Shown here piece after piece: positions 28,301-36,952 of a stretch of 64,000 nucleotides of DNA. This stretch comes from Brevundimonas viscosa. GTDB taxonomy: Bacteria > Pseudomonadota > Alphaproteobacteria > Caulobacterales > Caulobacteraceae. Position numbers and translations under genes: made by a program. The DNA lies in contig NZ_FOZV01000010.1 of assembly GCF_900116065.1 (NCBI RefSeq), forward strand, positions 33,029 to 97,028. The letters run 5' to 3'. The notes beneath the pieces were generated by a model, which was given only the letters and a program-made list of their open reading frames with translations, was not told the DNA's origin and did not search any database. Position 1 is the stretch's first letter. The number at the start of each line of letters is the position of its first letter.

Positions 28301-29541
28301 CAGAACAGACTCAGCTGTTTGGGGGCCCGCTCCGGCGCCAGCCGCGCGCGCAGATCGACCGCGTCGGTCAGGCCACCCGGCGTCCAATCCAGCGCGGTGA
28401 TGAACGGCCGCACCTTGTCGACGCTGCGGCACAGCCTCGCCACATCCTCCAGCCGCAGGGTCCGGTACCGCCGCACCGAGACGATCCGATCCACCGTCTT
28501 AACCCCGAGCCCCGGCACGCGCAGCAGCATCTCCCGCGGGGCGGCGTTGACGTCGACCGGAAACAGCTCGCGTCGGTTCAGCGCCCAGGCCAGCTTCGGA
28601 TCGACCGCCAGATCCAGCATCCCGTCCGTCGCCGCCTCGCCGATCTCCGGGGCCGAAAAGCCGTAGAAGCGCATCAACCAGTCGGCCTGGTACAGCCGGT
28701 GCTCGCGCATCAGCGGCGGCTTCGAAAGCGGCAAGGCCGTGGATGAATCGGGGATGGGGCTGAAGGCGGAATAGTAGACCCGGCGCAGGCCGTAGCCGCC
28801 GTACAGCGAGGCGCTGCGCTGCAGGATTTCCGTATCCGGCGCGCCGTCGGCGCCGACGATCAGCTGCGTGCTCTGCCCCGCCGGAGCGAAGCGCGGCGGC
28901 TTCGCCCGGTCGCGCTTCTCCGGCCTCGCCGCCTCGACCTTCAGCCGCACCTGGCCCATGGCCTTCTTGATGACGCCGACGTCCTTCTGCGGGGCCAGTC
29001 GCTGAAGGGCCTCGTCCCGGGGCAGCTCGATATTGGCCGACAACCGGTCGGCGTAAAGGCCGGCTTCCTCGACCAGCTTCGGATCGGCCTCGGGGATCAG
29101 CTTCAGATGGATGTAGCCGCGGAAGTCGTGCGCCTCCCGCAGCGTCCGCGCCACCCGCACCAGCTGCTCCATGGTGTAGTCGCCGGACCGGATGATGCCC
29201 GAGGACAGGAACAGCCCCTCGATGTAGTTGCGCCGGTAGAATTCCAGCGTCAGCCGCACCACCTCGTCCACGCTGAATCGCGCTCGGGCCACGTTCGACG
29301 ACGCCCGATTGATGCAGTAGGCGCAGTCATAGATGCAGAAGTTGGTCAGCAGGATCTTCAGCAGCGACACGCACCGGCCGTCCGGCGTGTAGGCGTGGCA
29401 GATGCCCATGCCCTCGGTCGAGCCGATCCCCCGCCCGCCCGACGAGTCCCGCTTCGACGTGCCGGACGAGGCGCACGAGGCGTCGTACTTCGCCGCGTCG
29501 GCCAGGACCGAGAGTTTGCGTCTGAGGTCGAGCTGCGCCAT
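28300..29541 (-). CDS. Putative DNA modification/repair radical SAM protein (TIGR03916-like)
   Basis: 413 residues. The iron-sulfur motif is C-x3-C-x2-C (NFCIYDCAYC, Cys69, 73, 76). Other features: GICHAYTPDGRCVSLLKIL, GLFLSSGIIRSGDYTMEQLVRV, YIHLKLIPEADPKLVEEAG, ADRLSANIELP and QSTQLIVGADGAPDTEIL, then a C-terminal helix-hairpin-helix DNA-binding motif (REMLLRVPGLGVKTVDRIV). This family almost always sits beside a UDG/DUF4130 gene; its reaction is unknown. The 1-base overlap with the UdgX gene implies coupled translation of the two. Confidence 0.92.
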   Translation of the reverse strand: MAQLDLRRKLSVLADAAKYDASCASSGTSKRDSSGGRGIGSTEGMGICHAYTPDGRCVSLLKILLTNFCIYDCAYCINRASSNVARARFSVDEVVRLTLEFYRRNYIEGLFLSSGIIRSGDYTMEQLVRVARTLREAHDFRGYIHLKLIPEADPKLVEEAGLYADRLSANIELPRDEALQRLAPQKDVGVIKKAMGQVRLKVEAARPEKRDRAKPPRFAPAGQSTQLIVGADGAPDTEILQRSASLYGGYGLRRVYYSAFSPIPDSSTALPLSKPPLMREHRLYQADWLMRFYGFSAPEIGEAATDGMLDLAVDPKLAWALNRRELFPVDVNAAPREMLLRVPGLGVKTVDRIVSVRRYRTLRLEDVARLCRSVDKVRPFITALDWTPGGLTDAVDLRARLAPERAPKQLSLF

Positions 29542-29607
29542 CTGTTCGCATTATGTTCCACCTCGGAGACGCGCGTCCAGCGTGGCCGTTGCGGGCGATT
29601 TGTCGCG

Positions 29608-30534
29608 TCAGCGCAGATAGTTGAGCAGCGACACCTCGCGCAGCTGCGCGATCACCTGGGCCGAGGCCTGGATCGCGACCTGCGACAGCTGCAGGTCGGT
29701 CACCGCCTTGGCCATGTCGGCGTCCGTCCGCTTCGAGACCAGCTCGTCGAGGGAGATCAGCTGCGCCTTGTGGCCGACACTGATGTCGTCGATCTGGTTG
29801 TGCATCGATCCCGTGCGGGCGGTCTTGTCGATGACCCCGTTCGCCGCCTGCTCCAGCCGCGACAGCTGGGTGGTGAGGAAGGCCTTCTGGGCCTCGGTCG
29901 CCTTGCCGGTCAGCGGTCCCGAAGGTCCGGTGTGATAGGCGTGGATGTCGCGGAGGATGGACATCACCTCGGCGCCGACCTCGTCGGCCAGAAAGCCGGT
30001 CTCCAGCGTCGTGCCTTCGGCCACCCGGCTGACGGTCTTCAGGGTGTCGTTGTTGAACACGTCGGCGACCGTCGGTTCCGCCGCCAGCTCGGTCAGGTTG
30101 GCCGCCGCGACCGGGGCCGTGTTGATCTTGGCGCCGGAGAACAGATAGCTGCCGTGGTGGCGCATGTTCAGGCCGCCGCGGATGGTCTGGAAATGCCCTT
30201 CCATCTCCAGCATCAGCGAGCTCACGGAGTCGGTGGCCAGAACGCTGCCCACCGCTGCGCGCAGGCCCGCGATCCCGTCCCCGATCTGGTTGAGGGCGAG
30301 GTCCTGGGTGGTGAGACGGGCCGAGACGGCCTCCCCGGTGTCGATGAACCCCTGGATCCGGCTCTGCGCGCCCTTCAGCGCCGTCAGCGTCTCCGACTGC
30401 CGGCCGAATCCGGTCAGGTCGGTGGCGTTCTTCTGGGTCGAGACCCGTTCCTGCGCCTCCGCCGAACGGGTCTGGGCCTTCATCAGGTCCAGCAGGGCGG
30501 ACTGGTAGTTTCCGAAGGTCGCGACGCGGGTCAT
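29608..30534 (-). CDS. flgL: Flagellar hook-filament junction protein FlgL
   Basis: 308 residues. Flagellin-like N-terminus (MTRVATFGNYQSALLDLMKAQTRSAEAQERVSTQKNATD-type helix) and C-terminus (VTDLQLSQVAIQASAQVIAQLREVSLLNYLR) form the coiled ends that join hook and filament; the middle is the variable domain. Its start overlaps the flgK stop by one base (TGATG), so it is translated after flgK. It ends 66 bases before the radical SAM start on the same strand, with nothing obvious in the gap. Confidence 0.9.
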   Translation of the reverse strand: MTRVATFGNYQSALLDLMKAQTRSAEAQERVSTQKNATDLTGFGRQSETLTALKGAQSRIQGFIDTGEAVSARLTTQDLALNQIGDGIAGLRAAVGSVLATDSVSSLMLEMEGHFQTIRGGLNMRHHGSYLFSGAKINTAPVAAANLTELAAEPTVADVFNNDTLKTVSRVAEGTTLETGFLADEVGAEVMSILRDIHAYHTGPSGPLTGKATEAQKAFLTTQLSRLEQAANGVIDKTARTGSMHNQIDDISVGHKAQLISLDELVSKRTDADMAKAVTDLQLSQVAIQASAQVIAQLREVSLLNYLR

Positions 30535-32648
30535 CAGGTCATCCCCAGCAGCGTATCGTACATGTCCTTGACCGCCTGGATCAGTCGGGCCGACGCGTTG
30601 AAGGCCTGCTGGTAGGTGGTCATCAGCACCAATTCCTCGTCAAGGTTGACGCCTTCCTGGGCGGTCCGGCGTGCGGTGGCCTCGGTGTAGAGCGCCCCCG
30701 CCGACTCGGCCCGGTTTTTGGCCGCGGCGGCGCGCCCGCCGATCTCGCCCGACAGTTCCGAAGCGTACCGCGACACCGAAAGGGTCCCGCCCGCCGCGCC
30801 GCCGGCCGCCTGGAAACGGGCGGCGCGCTCGCCAGCGTCGGCGAGGAGAAGGGCGCCGCGGCCGTCGCCGGAGCTCAGGGCCGAGACGCCGGGGCCGGCC
30901 GCCAGATTCAGCTGCGCCAGGGCCAGCCGCGCCGGGCTTTGCCTGATGTCCGCCCGCATCGAGAAGCCGTCGGCCCGAGAGGCCCGCACGCCGCCGCCGA
31001 TCCCGAACAGCTCCGTCACCGACACCCCGGACGGGATCTGGGTGGTGCGGTCCTCGAGCACCGACATCGTCGGCCCCGTGTCGCTGTTGCCGTTGAACGC
31101 GAGCGTTCCGTCCGCGGCCAGCGCAAAGGTCCCGAACCGGCCGACGCCCGTCGCGGGATCGTTCAACGCGGTGATGAGGTCGCCGATCGTGCCGCCGGCC
31201 GGGATCGCCACCTGCAGGTCCCGCAGGGTCGAGCCGCTCTGACCGGTGAAGCGCAGCGTCAGGGTTTCGCCCGCGGTGAATCCATGCGGAGACGCCGCGG
31301 TCAGTCCGGTGTCGTAGATCGCGGGCCGGTCCGTGACGATCAGATCGTTCAGGCCGAAATAGTGCGAGAAGCCCCGTCCGGCCTTGTCCGAAGGCGAGGC
31401 CGCGTCGTCCGCGATGGCGATCCCGTTGGTCCCGCCGGCCGTAAGGCTCAGGCGCCCGTCGGCGAAGCTCGCCGTCGCGGCGCCGCCCAGCTGTGCGTTC
31501 AGGACGGTCAGGAAGTTCGCCGGCGTCGCCGCGACCCCGTTGATCGTCATGGTGGCGCCGCTGAAGACGATATCCGCCCGGGTCTGGATGACGCCGGCCG
31601 AGTTGGTGACGGCGATCGTCGTCTGGCCGGTGAAGCCGGCGATCGCGCTCTCCAGCGACTGCCCGAGATTGCGGCCGGTCAGGCTGGTCGGCGCCGGCAC
31701 CGAGCTGTTGGCGTTGTGCGCGCGGTTCAGCTCGTCGGCCATGTGGCTGACCAGCTCCGCCAGCCGTTCGGCCGCCGCCGGCGCCTCGACGTCGCGCAGT
31801 TCGACCAGGCCCTTGATCTCGCCGGAGGTGATGCTGTCGAGCAGCGATCGCTTCTGGCCGCCGGGCTCGGTGATCCAGATCTCGTTGAAGGCGGTCTCGC
31901 CGGTCACCGTGCCGGCCCGGTTGTAGGCCAGGACCGCCGCGCCCTCGCCCGCCAGCAGGGCGCCGGCGCCGGTGCGGATCGACACGCCGCCGACCGCGCG
32001 GGTGGTCACGCGGATGTCCATCAGCTCCGCCAGTTCGCCGATCAGGGCGGACTGCGCCGTCTCGGCGCCGGAAGCGTCGCCGTTCACCACGGTGGCCCGC
32101 GCGATCTCGACGTTCAGGCTCTCGATCTGGTTCAGCAGGCTGTTGGCCTTCTCCACGGCGCTCTGGATGCGGCCGTCGGCGTCTTCGCGGACCGCCTGGA
32201 TTTGCTTGCCGATGCGGGTCGCTTCGTCGAACAGCGCCTGTGTCCTGAACAGGGCGTCCTGCCGCCGGGGCGACGAGGCAGGATCTTCGGCGCTGGCGGC
32301 GAAGGCCGAGAACACCTGGTCGACCTGGGAGAAGAAGCCGCTGTCGGCGCCCGGATCCCCGAAAAGGGACTGGATGCGGTCGTAGAGTTCATGGCGCACG
32401 CCCTGGCGCGAGGCCTCCGCGCCGGCGTTGAGGCTGGCCGCCTGCAGGAAGCGATCGGTGGCGAGGCGGATCCGGGCCACCTCGACGCCGGACCCGATGC
32501 CCTGGCTGACGAGGGTCCGCTGCTCCGCGACCTTGCGGACATAGCCGGGCGTGTTGACGTTGGAGACATTGTCGGAAACCACGCGCAGCTGCGTCTGGGC
32601 CGTCGTCAGGCCTGAGGTCGCCGTGTTCATGATCGCGTTCAGCGACAT
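30534..32648 (-). CDS. flgK: Flagellar hook-associated protein 1 FlgK
   Basis: 704 residues. N-terminus MSLNAIMNTATSGLTTAQTQLRVVSDNVSNVNTPGYVRK with the flagellar rod/hook D0 motif, and C-terminus EEGVNLDEELVLMTTYQQAFNASARLIQAVKDMYDTLL-type end, both typical of FlgK. The central region is large and beta-rich. The first gene of flgK-flgL, transcribed away from fliK, with a sigma-54 promoter-like sequence about 130 bases upstream. The in-frame extension to 32735 covers the control region and is rejected. Confidence 0.92.
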   Translation of the reverse strand: MSLNAIMNTATSGLTTAQTQLRVVSDNVSNVNTPGYVRKVAEQRTLVSQGIGSGVEVARIRLATDRFLQAASLNAGAEASRQGVRHELYDRIQSLFGDPGADSGFFSQVDQVFSAFAASAEDPASSPRRQDALFRTQALFDEATRIGKQIQAVREDADGRIQSAVEKANSLLNQIESLNVEIARATVVNGDASGAETAQSALIGELAELMDIRVTTRAVGGVSIRTGAGALLAGEGAAVLAYNRAGTVTGETAFNEIWITEPGGQKRSLLDSITSGEIKGLVELRDVEAPAAAERLAELVSHMADELNRAHNANSSVPAPTSLTGRNLGQSLESAIAGFTGQTTIAVTNSAGVIQTRADIVFSGATMTINGVAATPANFLTVLNAQLGGAATASFADGRLSLTAGGTNGIAIADDAASPSDKAGRGFSHYFGLNDLIVTDRPAIYDTGLTAASPHGFTAGETLTLRFTGQSGSTLRDLQVAIPAGGTIGDLITALNDPATGVGRFGTFALAADGTLAFNGNSDTGPTMSVLEDRTTQIPSGVSVTELFGIGGGVRASRADGFSMRADIRQSPARLALAQLNLAAGPGVSALSSGDGRGALLLADAGERAARFQAAGGAAGGTLSVSRYASELSGEIGGRAAAAKNRAESAGALYTEATARRTAQEGVNLDEELVLMTTYQQAFNASARLIQAVKDMYDTLLGMT

Positions 32649-32791
32649 TTTCAGTCCCCCATGGTCCCGGCGCCCGGCAAGCCCTGCCAGCCGCCGCGCG
32701 CTTTTTGCCCGGCGGCGGAGGCGGACCTTCCGCACAAGTCACTGATTTGTCGCGACATCGCGTTTTGCGCCTGCGTCATGACCAGTGAGAC

Positions 32792-32808
32792 GCGCAAGCG
32801 GCGGGCCA
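32792..32808 (-). promoter_or_regulatory. Sigma-54 promoter of flgK-flgL
   Basis: Read on the minus strand: TGGCCCGCCGCTTGCGC. GG and GC are separated by ten bases as needed for -24/-12, and the sequence differs from the consensus TGGCACGN4TTGC mainly at one position. Transcription would start near 32782, leaving a leader of about 130 bases before the flgK start. Confidence 0.7.
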
Positions 32809-32832
32809 ATCCCGACAGGGCTCCTGGCGCCG

Positions 32833-32868
32833 GGCAAGAATCGACCGCGCACGGCAAGTTTCGACCGC
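32833..32868. promoter_or_regulatory. Tandem FlbD/ftr-like enhancer elements
   Basis: GGCAAGAATCGACCGC (32833-32848) and GGCAAGTTTCGACCGC (32853-32868), 14 of 16 bases identical and spaced exactly 20 bases apart, so on the same side of the helix. They lie between the two sigma-54 promoters, where FlbD is known to bind in Caulobacter. The GGCAA core resembles ftr half-sites. Assignment to FlbD is inference. Confidence 0.5.
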
Positions 32869-32916
32869 ATCGGCACCCGGCCTCGATCGCTGGCCGGTGC
32901 AGAAACATCCGTCCGC

Positions 32917-32927
32917 TCAATGACTTG
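32917..32927. promoter_or_regulatory. IHF-like site
   Basis: TCAATGACTTG fits the TCAANNNNTTR core of the IHF consensus and lies inside CTCAA-TGAC-TTGAG. It sits between the repeats and the fliK promoter, the place expected for DNA bending in sigma-54 activation. A single short match, so tentative. Confidence 0.4.
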
Positions 32928-32943
32928 AGGCCAACGACAGAAG

Positions 32944-32960
32944 TGGCCCGCGACTTGCGC
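32944..32960 (+). promoter_or_regulatory. Sigma-54 promoter of fliK-flgD-flgE
   Basis: TGGCCCGCGACTTGCGC with GG at 32945-32946 and GC at 32957-32958, exactly ten bases between. Nearly identical to the flgK promoter on the opposite strand. Predicted start near 32970, about 60 bases upstream of fliK. Confidence 0.72.
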
Positions 32961-33030
32961 CAGCGCTTCCGAATGTCCGGCGCAGCAGGCGCCTCGTCCC
33001 CGTCGCCCCCGGCGACCGACTGTCGAGCCC

Positions 33031-34542
33031 ATGTCCGCCCAGATTCTGCTTTCGATGATCGCGCCTGGCCTCCCGGCGGCCCCGCAAGGGTCGACGGGCG
33101 AGGCTATGGGCGAGTTCGAGGCGCTGCTCGCCGGCATGACAGCGGCGGCGAAGCGGGGCGGCGAGGCCGAGGCGCTGCCGGCTTCCCCCGCCGAAGGCCC
33201 GGGGCAACCCGATGCGGCGGCCACGGGCGTCGCGATGCCGGCTACGATCGCGATGACGCCCACCGCGGCGACCACCCTCGTCCCCGCAGCGCCGGAAGCT
33301 CCGGAAGACGACGCCGCGCCTGTGGCGGAAGAGGGCGCCGGCTCCTCGATATCGACTCCGCTTGCGGCGGGCTCGCCGGTCGTCGCCGAGCCGACGGTCG
33401 GCGACCCAATCGTCGGTGAACCGGTCGCCGGCGCTGAAGCCACATCTCCCGCGGGGGTCGCAGCCGTCGCGCCGACGGGGTCGCCCCGACCCGCGCCGAC
33501 CTCGCAGGCCGCCTCCGCCGCCGCTGGCGCGCCGGTGGTTCCGCCGCCGGCTCTGGAAGCCGTCCAGAAGCCGGACGGCGGATACGTTCCGATGTCGCCC
33601 GGGCAGACCGCGTCGGCTCCCGCCGGCGCCGCGACATTCGCCCCGGAGCCGGCCCCAGCGCCGGCCCCAGCGCCGGCCCCATACAGCGATGCGACGGCGT
33701 CGCCGACCGTCGCGGATGCGGCCGCGCCGATCCCCGCCATCGCAGCGCCCCCGCCTTCCGCGGCGGCTGCGGCGCCTGTGGCCTCTCCGGCGCCCGCGCC
33801 CCTGCGGGCCCAGGAGAGCAACGCCGCGTCCTCGCGCGACAAGGCGAGCGGATCGGACGCCAATCTCGCCGATCATTCGACGAGCCCTTCCACTCCGGCG
33901 ACTTCGAAACAGGTGGTCGAAGGCGGCGCGGCGTCGGTCGGGCGGCCTGACCGGTCGGGAGAGGCTCCGCCCCGCATCCAGGCCGACGTCCCGACGCCGG
34001 ACCAGGGAGGGTCCGCCGGTGAGGGCGAGCCCGGCCCCGCCCCCGCCCCGGAAACCGCCTCGCCGGCTGCCCGCGAGGCCTCGGCGTCCGCCCCGCTGGT
34101 CTCCCGCGTCGCGGTCGAGGCGACCGCCCAGATCGCCGCCCAGATCCTGCGCAAGCTCGACGGCCGTTCGACCCGCTTCGAGATGGCCCTGCTGCCCGAA
34201 GAGCTGGGCCGGGTCGACGTGAAGCTCGACATCGACTCCGACGGCCGGCTGGCGGCCCGTCTGGCTTTCGACAATCCGGCCGCCGCCACCGACCTGCGCG
34301 GTCGTGCGGACGAGCTGCGGCGCCAGCTGGAGCAGGCCGGCTTCCACCTCGCCGAAGACGCCTTCGAGTTCGCCGAGCGTGACAGCGGCTCCAGCGCCTT
34401 CGACCGCGGCGACGACCCGCGTCGCGGCTCAGGCCGCGCCTTCACCGCCGCCGCCCGCCTCCAGGCCGAAGCCGACGCGGTTCCGGTCGCCCGGTGGACA
34501 TCCCTCTCCCTCACGCCCGCGGGCGTGGATCTGAAGGTCTGA
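33031..34542 (+). CDS. fliK: Flagellar hook-length control protein FliK
   Basis: 503 residues. The first ~340 residues are Ala/Pro-rich and unstructured, the exported ruler part; the C-terminal domain (about 350-450) holds the conserved switch sequence RFEMALLPEELGRVDVKLDIDSDGRLAARLAFDN with L-x-P-x-x-L-G-x-V-x-V as in FliK, which tells the export apparatus to change from hook to filament proteins. First gene of the fliK-flgD-flgE operon under a sigma-54 promoter; flgD follows 3 bases after its stop. Confidence 0.88.
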   Translation: MSAQILLSMIAPGLPAAPQGSTGEAMGEFEALLAGMTAAAKRGGEAEALPASPAEGPGQPDAAATGVAMPATIAMTPTAATTLVPAAPEAPEDDAAPVAEEGAGSSISTPLAAGSPVVAEPTVGDPIVGEPVAGAEATSPAGVAAVAPTGSPRPAPTSQAASAAAGAPVVPPPALEAVQKPDGGYVPMSPGQTASAPAGAATFAPEPAPAPAPAPAPYSDATASPTVADAAAPIPAIAAPPPSAAAAAPVASPAPAPLRAQESNAASSRDKASGSDANLADHSTSPSTPATSKQVVEGGAASVGRPDRSGEAPPRIQADVPTPDQGGSAGEGEPGPAPAPETASPAAREASASAPLVSRVAVEATAQIAAQILRKLDGRSTRFEMALLPEELGRVDVKLDIDSDGRLAARLAFDNPAAATDLRGRADELRRQLEQAGFHLAEDAFEFAERDSGSSAFDRGDDPRRGSGRAFTAAARLQAEADAVPVARWTSLSLTPAGVDLKV

Positions 34543-34545
34543 ACG

Positions 34546-35292
34546 ATGGTCGACGCCGTCACCACAGCCAACAACGCCGCCGGGCGGATCAACTCCGGCC
34601 AGACCATGCTGGCCTCGAACTTCGAGACCTTCCTCAGCCTGCTCACCGCCCAGCTCAAGAATCAGGACCCGCTGTCGCCGGTCGACTCCAACCAGTTCAC
34701 CGCCCAACTGACCCAGATGGCCGGGGTCGAGCAGCAGCTGCTCACCAATGAACTGCTCAAGGGCATGCTCGACGCGCAGGGAGGCGGCGGCCTCGGCGAC
34801 GCCGCGGACTTCATCGGCAAGGAAGCCACCGCCGCCTGGCCCGCGACCCGCTTCCAGGACGGCGAGGCCACCTGGAGCTACGAACTGGCCGGCAACGCCG
34901 CCTCCGCGACACTGCAGGTCGTCAACGGCGCCGGGCAGGTGGTCTGGCAGGGCGAGGCGCCGTCGAAGACCACCGGCGTGCACGACTTCACCTGGGACGG
35001 CGAGACCACCACCGGCGGCGATGCCCAGGACGGCGAGGTCTACACCCTGAAAGTCGTCGCCACGAACGCCGCCGGCGACAGCCTCGACGCCCAGGTCCTG
35101 ACCCGCGGCCGCGTCACCGGCGTCGAAATGTACGACGGCGAGATCTTCCTCACCGTCGGCCCGTCGGTGCTGCCGATGTCCAGCGTCATCGCGCTGGAGG
35201 AAGCACGCGCCGCCGCCACGCCCACCGAAGACGATCCCGGCCTGCTGGCCTCGGTCGCCTCCGCCCTCAATCCTCTCAAGCTGCTTTCCTAA
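34546..35292 (+). CDS. flgD: Flagellar hook assembly (capping) protein FlgD
   Basis: 248 residues. N-terminal signature SNFETFLSLLTAQLKNQDPLSPVDSNQFTAQLTQMAGVEQQL is diagnostic; the C-terminus has the FlgD Ig-like/tudor domains (ATLQVVNGAGQVVWQGEAPSK, HDFTWDGETTTGGDAQDGEVYTLKVVA). FlgD caps the growing hook during FlgE polymerisation. Between fliK and flgE on the plus strand with almost no spacing to fliK. Confidence 0.95.
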   Translation: MVDAVTTANNAAGRINSGQTMLASNFETFLSLLTAQLKNQDPLSPVDSNQFTAQLTQMAGVEQQLLTNELLKGMLDAQGGGGLGDAADFIGKEATAAWPATRFQDGEATWSYELAGNAASATLQVVNGAGQVVWQGEAPSKTTGVHDFTWDGETTTGGDAQDGEVYTLKVVATNAAGDSLDAQVLTRGRVTGVEMYDGEIFLTVGPSVLPMSSVIALEEARAAATPTEDDPGLLASVASALNPLKLLS

Positions 35293-35304
35293 GGAGCCCG
35301 CGCC

Positions 35305-36789
35305 ATGAGCATCAACAGCGCCCTTCTGGCCGGTGTGTCCGGCCTGACCGCCAACTCCGCCGCTCTCGCGGCGATCTCGCAGAACATCGCGAACGTGAAC
35401 ACCGTCGGCTACAAGCGTTCGGCGGCCGAGTTCCAGACCGTGGTCAACGCTCAGAGCGCCGGCGCGGGCTATTCGGCCGGCGGCGTTCTGGCCAGCGCCC
35501 GCCACTTCACCAGTCAGAACGGGCAGCTCCAGCGCACCACCTCCTCGACCGACCTGGGCATCGCCGGCCAGGGCTTCTTCGTGGTGACCGAGAAGTCCGA
35601 GAACCTGACCCCGGCGGACTCGCGCCTGTTCACCCGCGCCGGCGCCTTCCGGGTCGACAACCTGGGCTACCTCAAGAACACCGCCGGCCTGTATCTTCAG
35701 GGCTGGCCGGTCGACGCCAACGGCGACATCACGACCGATCCTTCCGACCTCAACCGACTGCGGACGATCAACGTCGGATCGGTGGGGGGCGCGGCCGAAC
35801 CGACCACCCGCGTCCAGCTGAACGCCAACCTGCGGTCCAGCCAGGAGCCCTCGGCCGAGGCCCTCGCGCGCGCCGCGCGGGACGCCGATCCGCTCGATCC
35901 GGCCGCCGCCGGCGCCTACGACGTCATGACCAACTCGATGGCCATGTGGGATCCCGAGACCGGGAACGGCGTGAAGCCCGATTTCGAGGTCACCATCCCC
36001 GTTTCCGACTCCAAGGGCGGCCAGCGGACCCTCGCCGTGTCCTTCCTGAAGAGCACCATCCCCAACCAGTGGTACGCCGAACTGCGCGCCATCCCCGCCG
36101 GCGACGTCACCACCGACGCCAGCCTCGGGACCGACGGCATCCTGAAGTCCGGGCTGGTGTCCTTCACCCAGGACGGCCGGCTGGACGTCGACGCCATGGC
36201 CGCCATGGCGCCCGGCGTGGCCCTGTTCTCCGACCCGGCCGCCGCCGCCCTAACCTTCCGGGCGTCGGACACGGACCCCGCCTCCCTCGGCGCCGGCGAG
36301 TTCATGTGGGGCAACGCCCTGGGCATCGACAACCAGACCATCACCTTCGACCTGACCGCCGCCGCCGGCGGCCTGTCCCAGTACGACAGCGCCTCGGTGG
36401 TTCAGGCGACCCTCACCAACGGCACCGCCTTCGGCAACCTGTCGGAGGTCAAGATCGACGAGAAGGGCTTCGTCACCGCCATCTTCGACAACGGCGTGAC
36501 GCGCCAGATCGCCCAGGTCGCCCTGGCCACCTTCCCCAGCGCCGACGCCCTGTCCGAGGTCTCCGGCAACGCCTTCCGCGTCAGCCAGGGCTCCGGCACC
36601 TTCAACCTGAAGGCTGCGGGATCCGGCGGCGCCGGCCTGATCGGCGCGTCCCAGCTGGAGGCCTCGACCGTCGACCTGTCGGCCGAGTTCACCGGCCTGA
36701 TCACAACCCAGCGGGCCTACTCCGCCTCGTCCAAGATCATCACGACGGCCGATGAGATGCTGGCCGAACTGATCAGTATCAAACGCTGA
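35305..36789 (+). CDS. flgE: Flagellar hook protein FlgE
   Basis: 494 residues. N-terminal D0 sequence (INSALLAGVSGLTANSAALAAISQNIANVNTVGYKRS) and the C-terminal helix (STVDLSAEFTGLITTQRAYSASSKIITTADEMLAELISIKR) are typical of hook proteins; the SGxxGFFVV stretch follows in the N-terminal part. It is the main structural protein of the hook. RBS AAGGAG lies just before the start. Last gene of the operon; sciP follows after 163 bases. Confidence 0.95.
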   Translation: MSINSALLAGVSGLTANSAALAAISQNIANVNTVGYKRSAAEFQTVVNAQSAGAGYSAGGVLASARHFTSQNGQLQRTTSSTDLGIAGQGFFVVTEKSENLTPADSRLFTRAGAFRVDNLGYLKNTAGLYLQGWPVDANGDITTDPSDLNRLRTINVGSVGGAAEPTTRVQLNANLRSSQEPSAEALARAARDADPLDPAAAGAYDVMTNSMAMWDPETGNGVKPDFEVTIPVSDSKGGQRTLAVSFLKSTIPNQWYAELRAIPAGDVTTDASLGTDGILKSGLVSFTQDGRLDVDAMAAMAPGVALFSDPAAAALTFRASDTDPASLGAGEFMWGNALGIDNQTITFDLTAAAGGLSQYDSASVVQATLTNGTAFGNLSEVKIDEKGFVTAIFDNGVTRQIAQVALATFPSADALSEVSGNAFRVSQGSGTFNLKAAGSGGAGLIGASQLEASTVDLSAEFTGLITTQRAYSASSKIITTADEMLAELISIKR

Positions 36790-36883
36790 TACCCGGTCAA
36801 GTAACGGTTAGGATCCATGAATCCTTCATTGAACAACGGCCGGGTCGACAGGAGCGGCATTAGCCTTTCCTTCACCACGACGC

Positions 36884-36898
36884 TTAAACGGCCTTTAG
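36884..36898. promoter_or_regulatory. CtrA-binding-like box upstream of sciP
   Basis: TTAAACGGCCTTTAG matches TTAA-N7-TTAA with one mismatch in the second half. It lies about 55 bases before the sciP start. In Caulobacter sciP is a CtrA-dependent gene and its product then restrains CtrA, so a CtrA box here is expected. Confidence 0.55.
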
Positions 36899-36952
36899 CC
36901 CGCCCCCGCTACCGTCAAGTCTCGATGGTGGTGGTGAATGAGGCATAAGCCC

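Larger units (their letters stand above)
32649..33030. other. 382-base divergent control region of flgK and fliK
   Basis: Contains no gene. It holds a minus-strand and a plus-strand sigma-54 promoter-like sequence, two 20-base-spaced direct repeats between them, and an IHF-like site, each listed separately. Layout matches the classic divergent flaN/flbG region of Caulobacter, where FlbD-bound ftr elements and IHF serve both promoters. A weaker inverted repeat GGCA-AGCCC-TGCC lies at 32676-32688 in the flgK leader. Confidence 0.7.

Noticed and set aside
32676..32689. TGGCAGGGCTTGCC on the minus strand as a second flgK sigma-54 promoter
   Set aside because: Only eight bases separate GG and GC instead of ten, so it does not fit -24/-12; the match at 32792-32808 has the right spacing.
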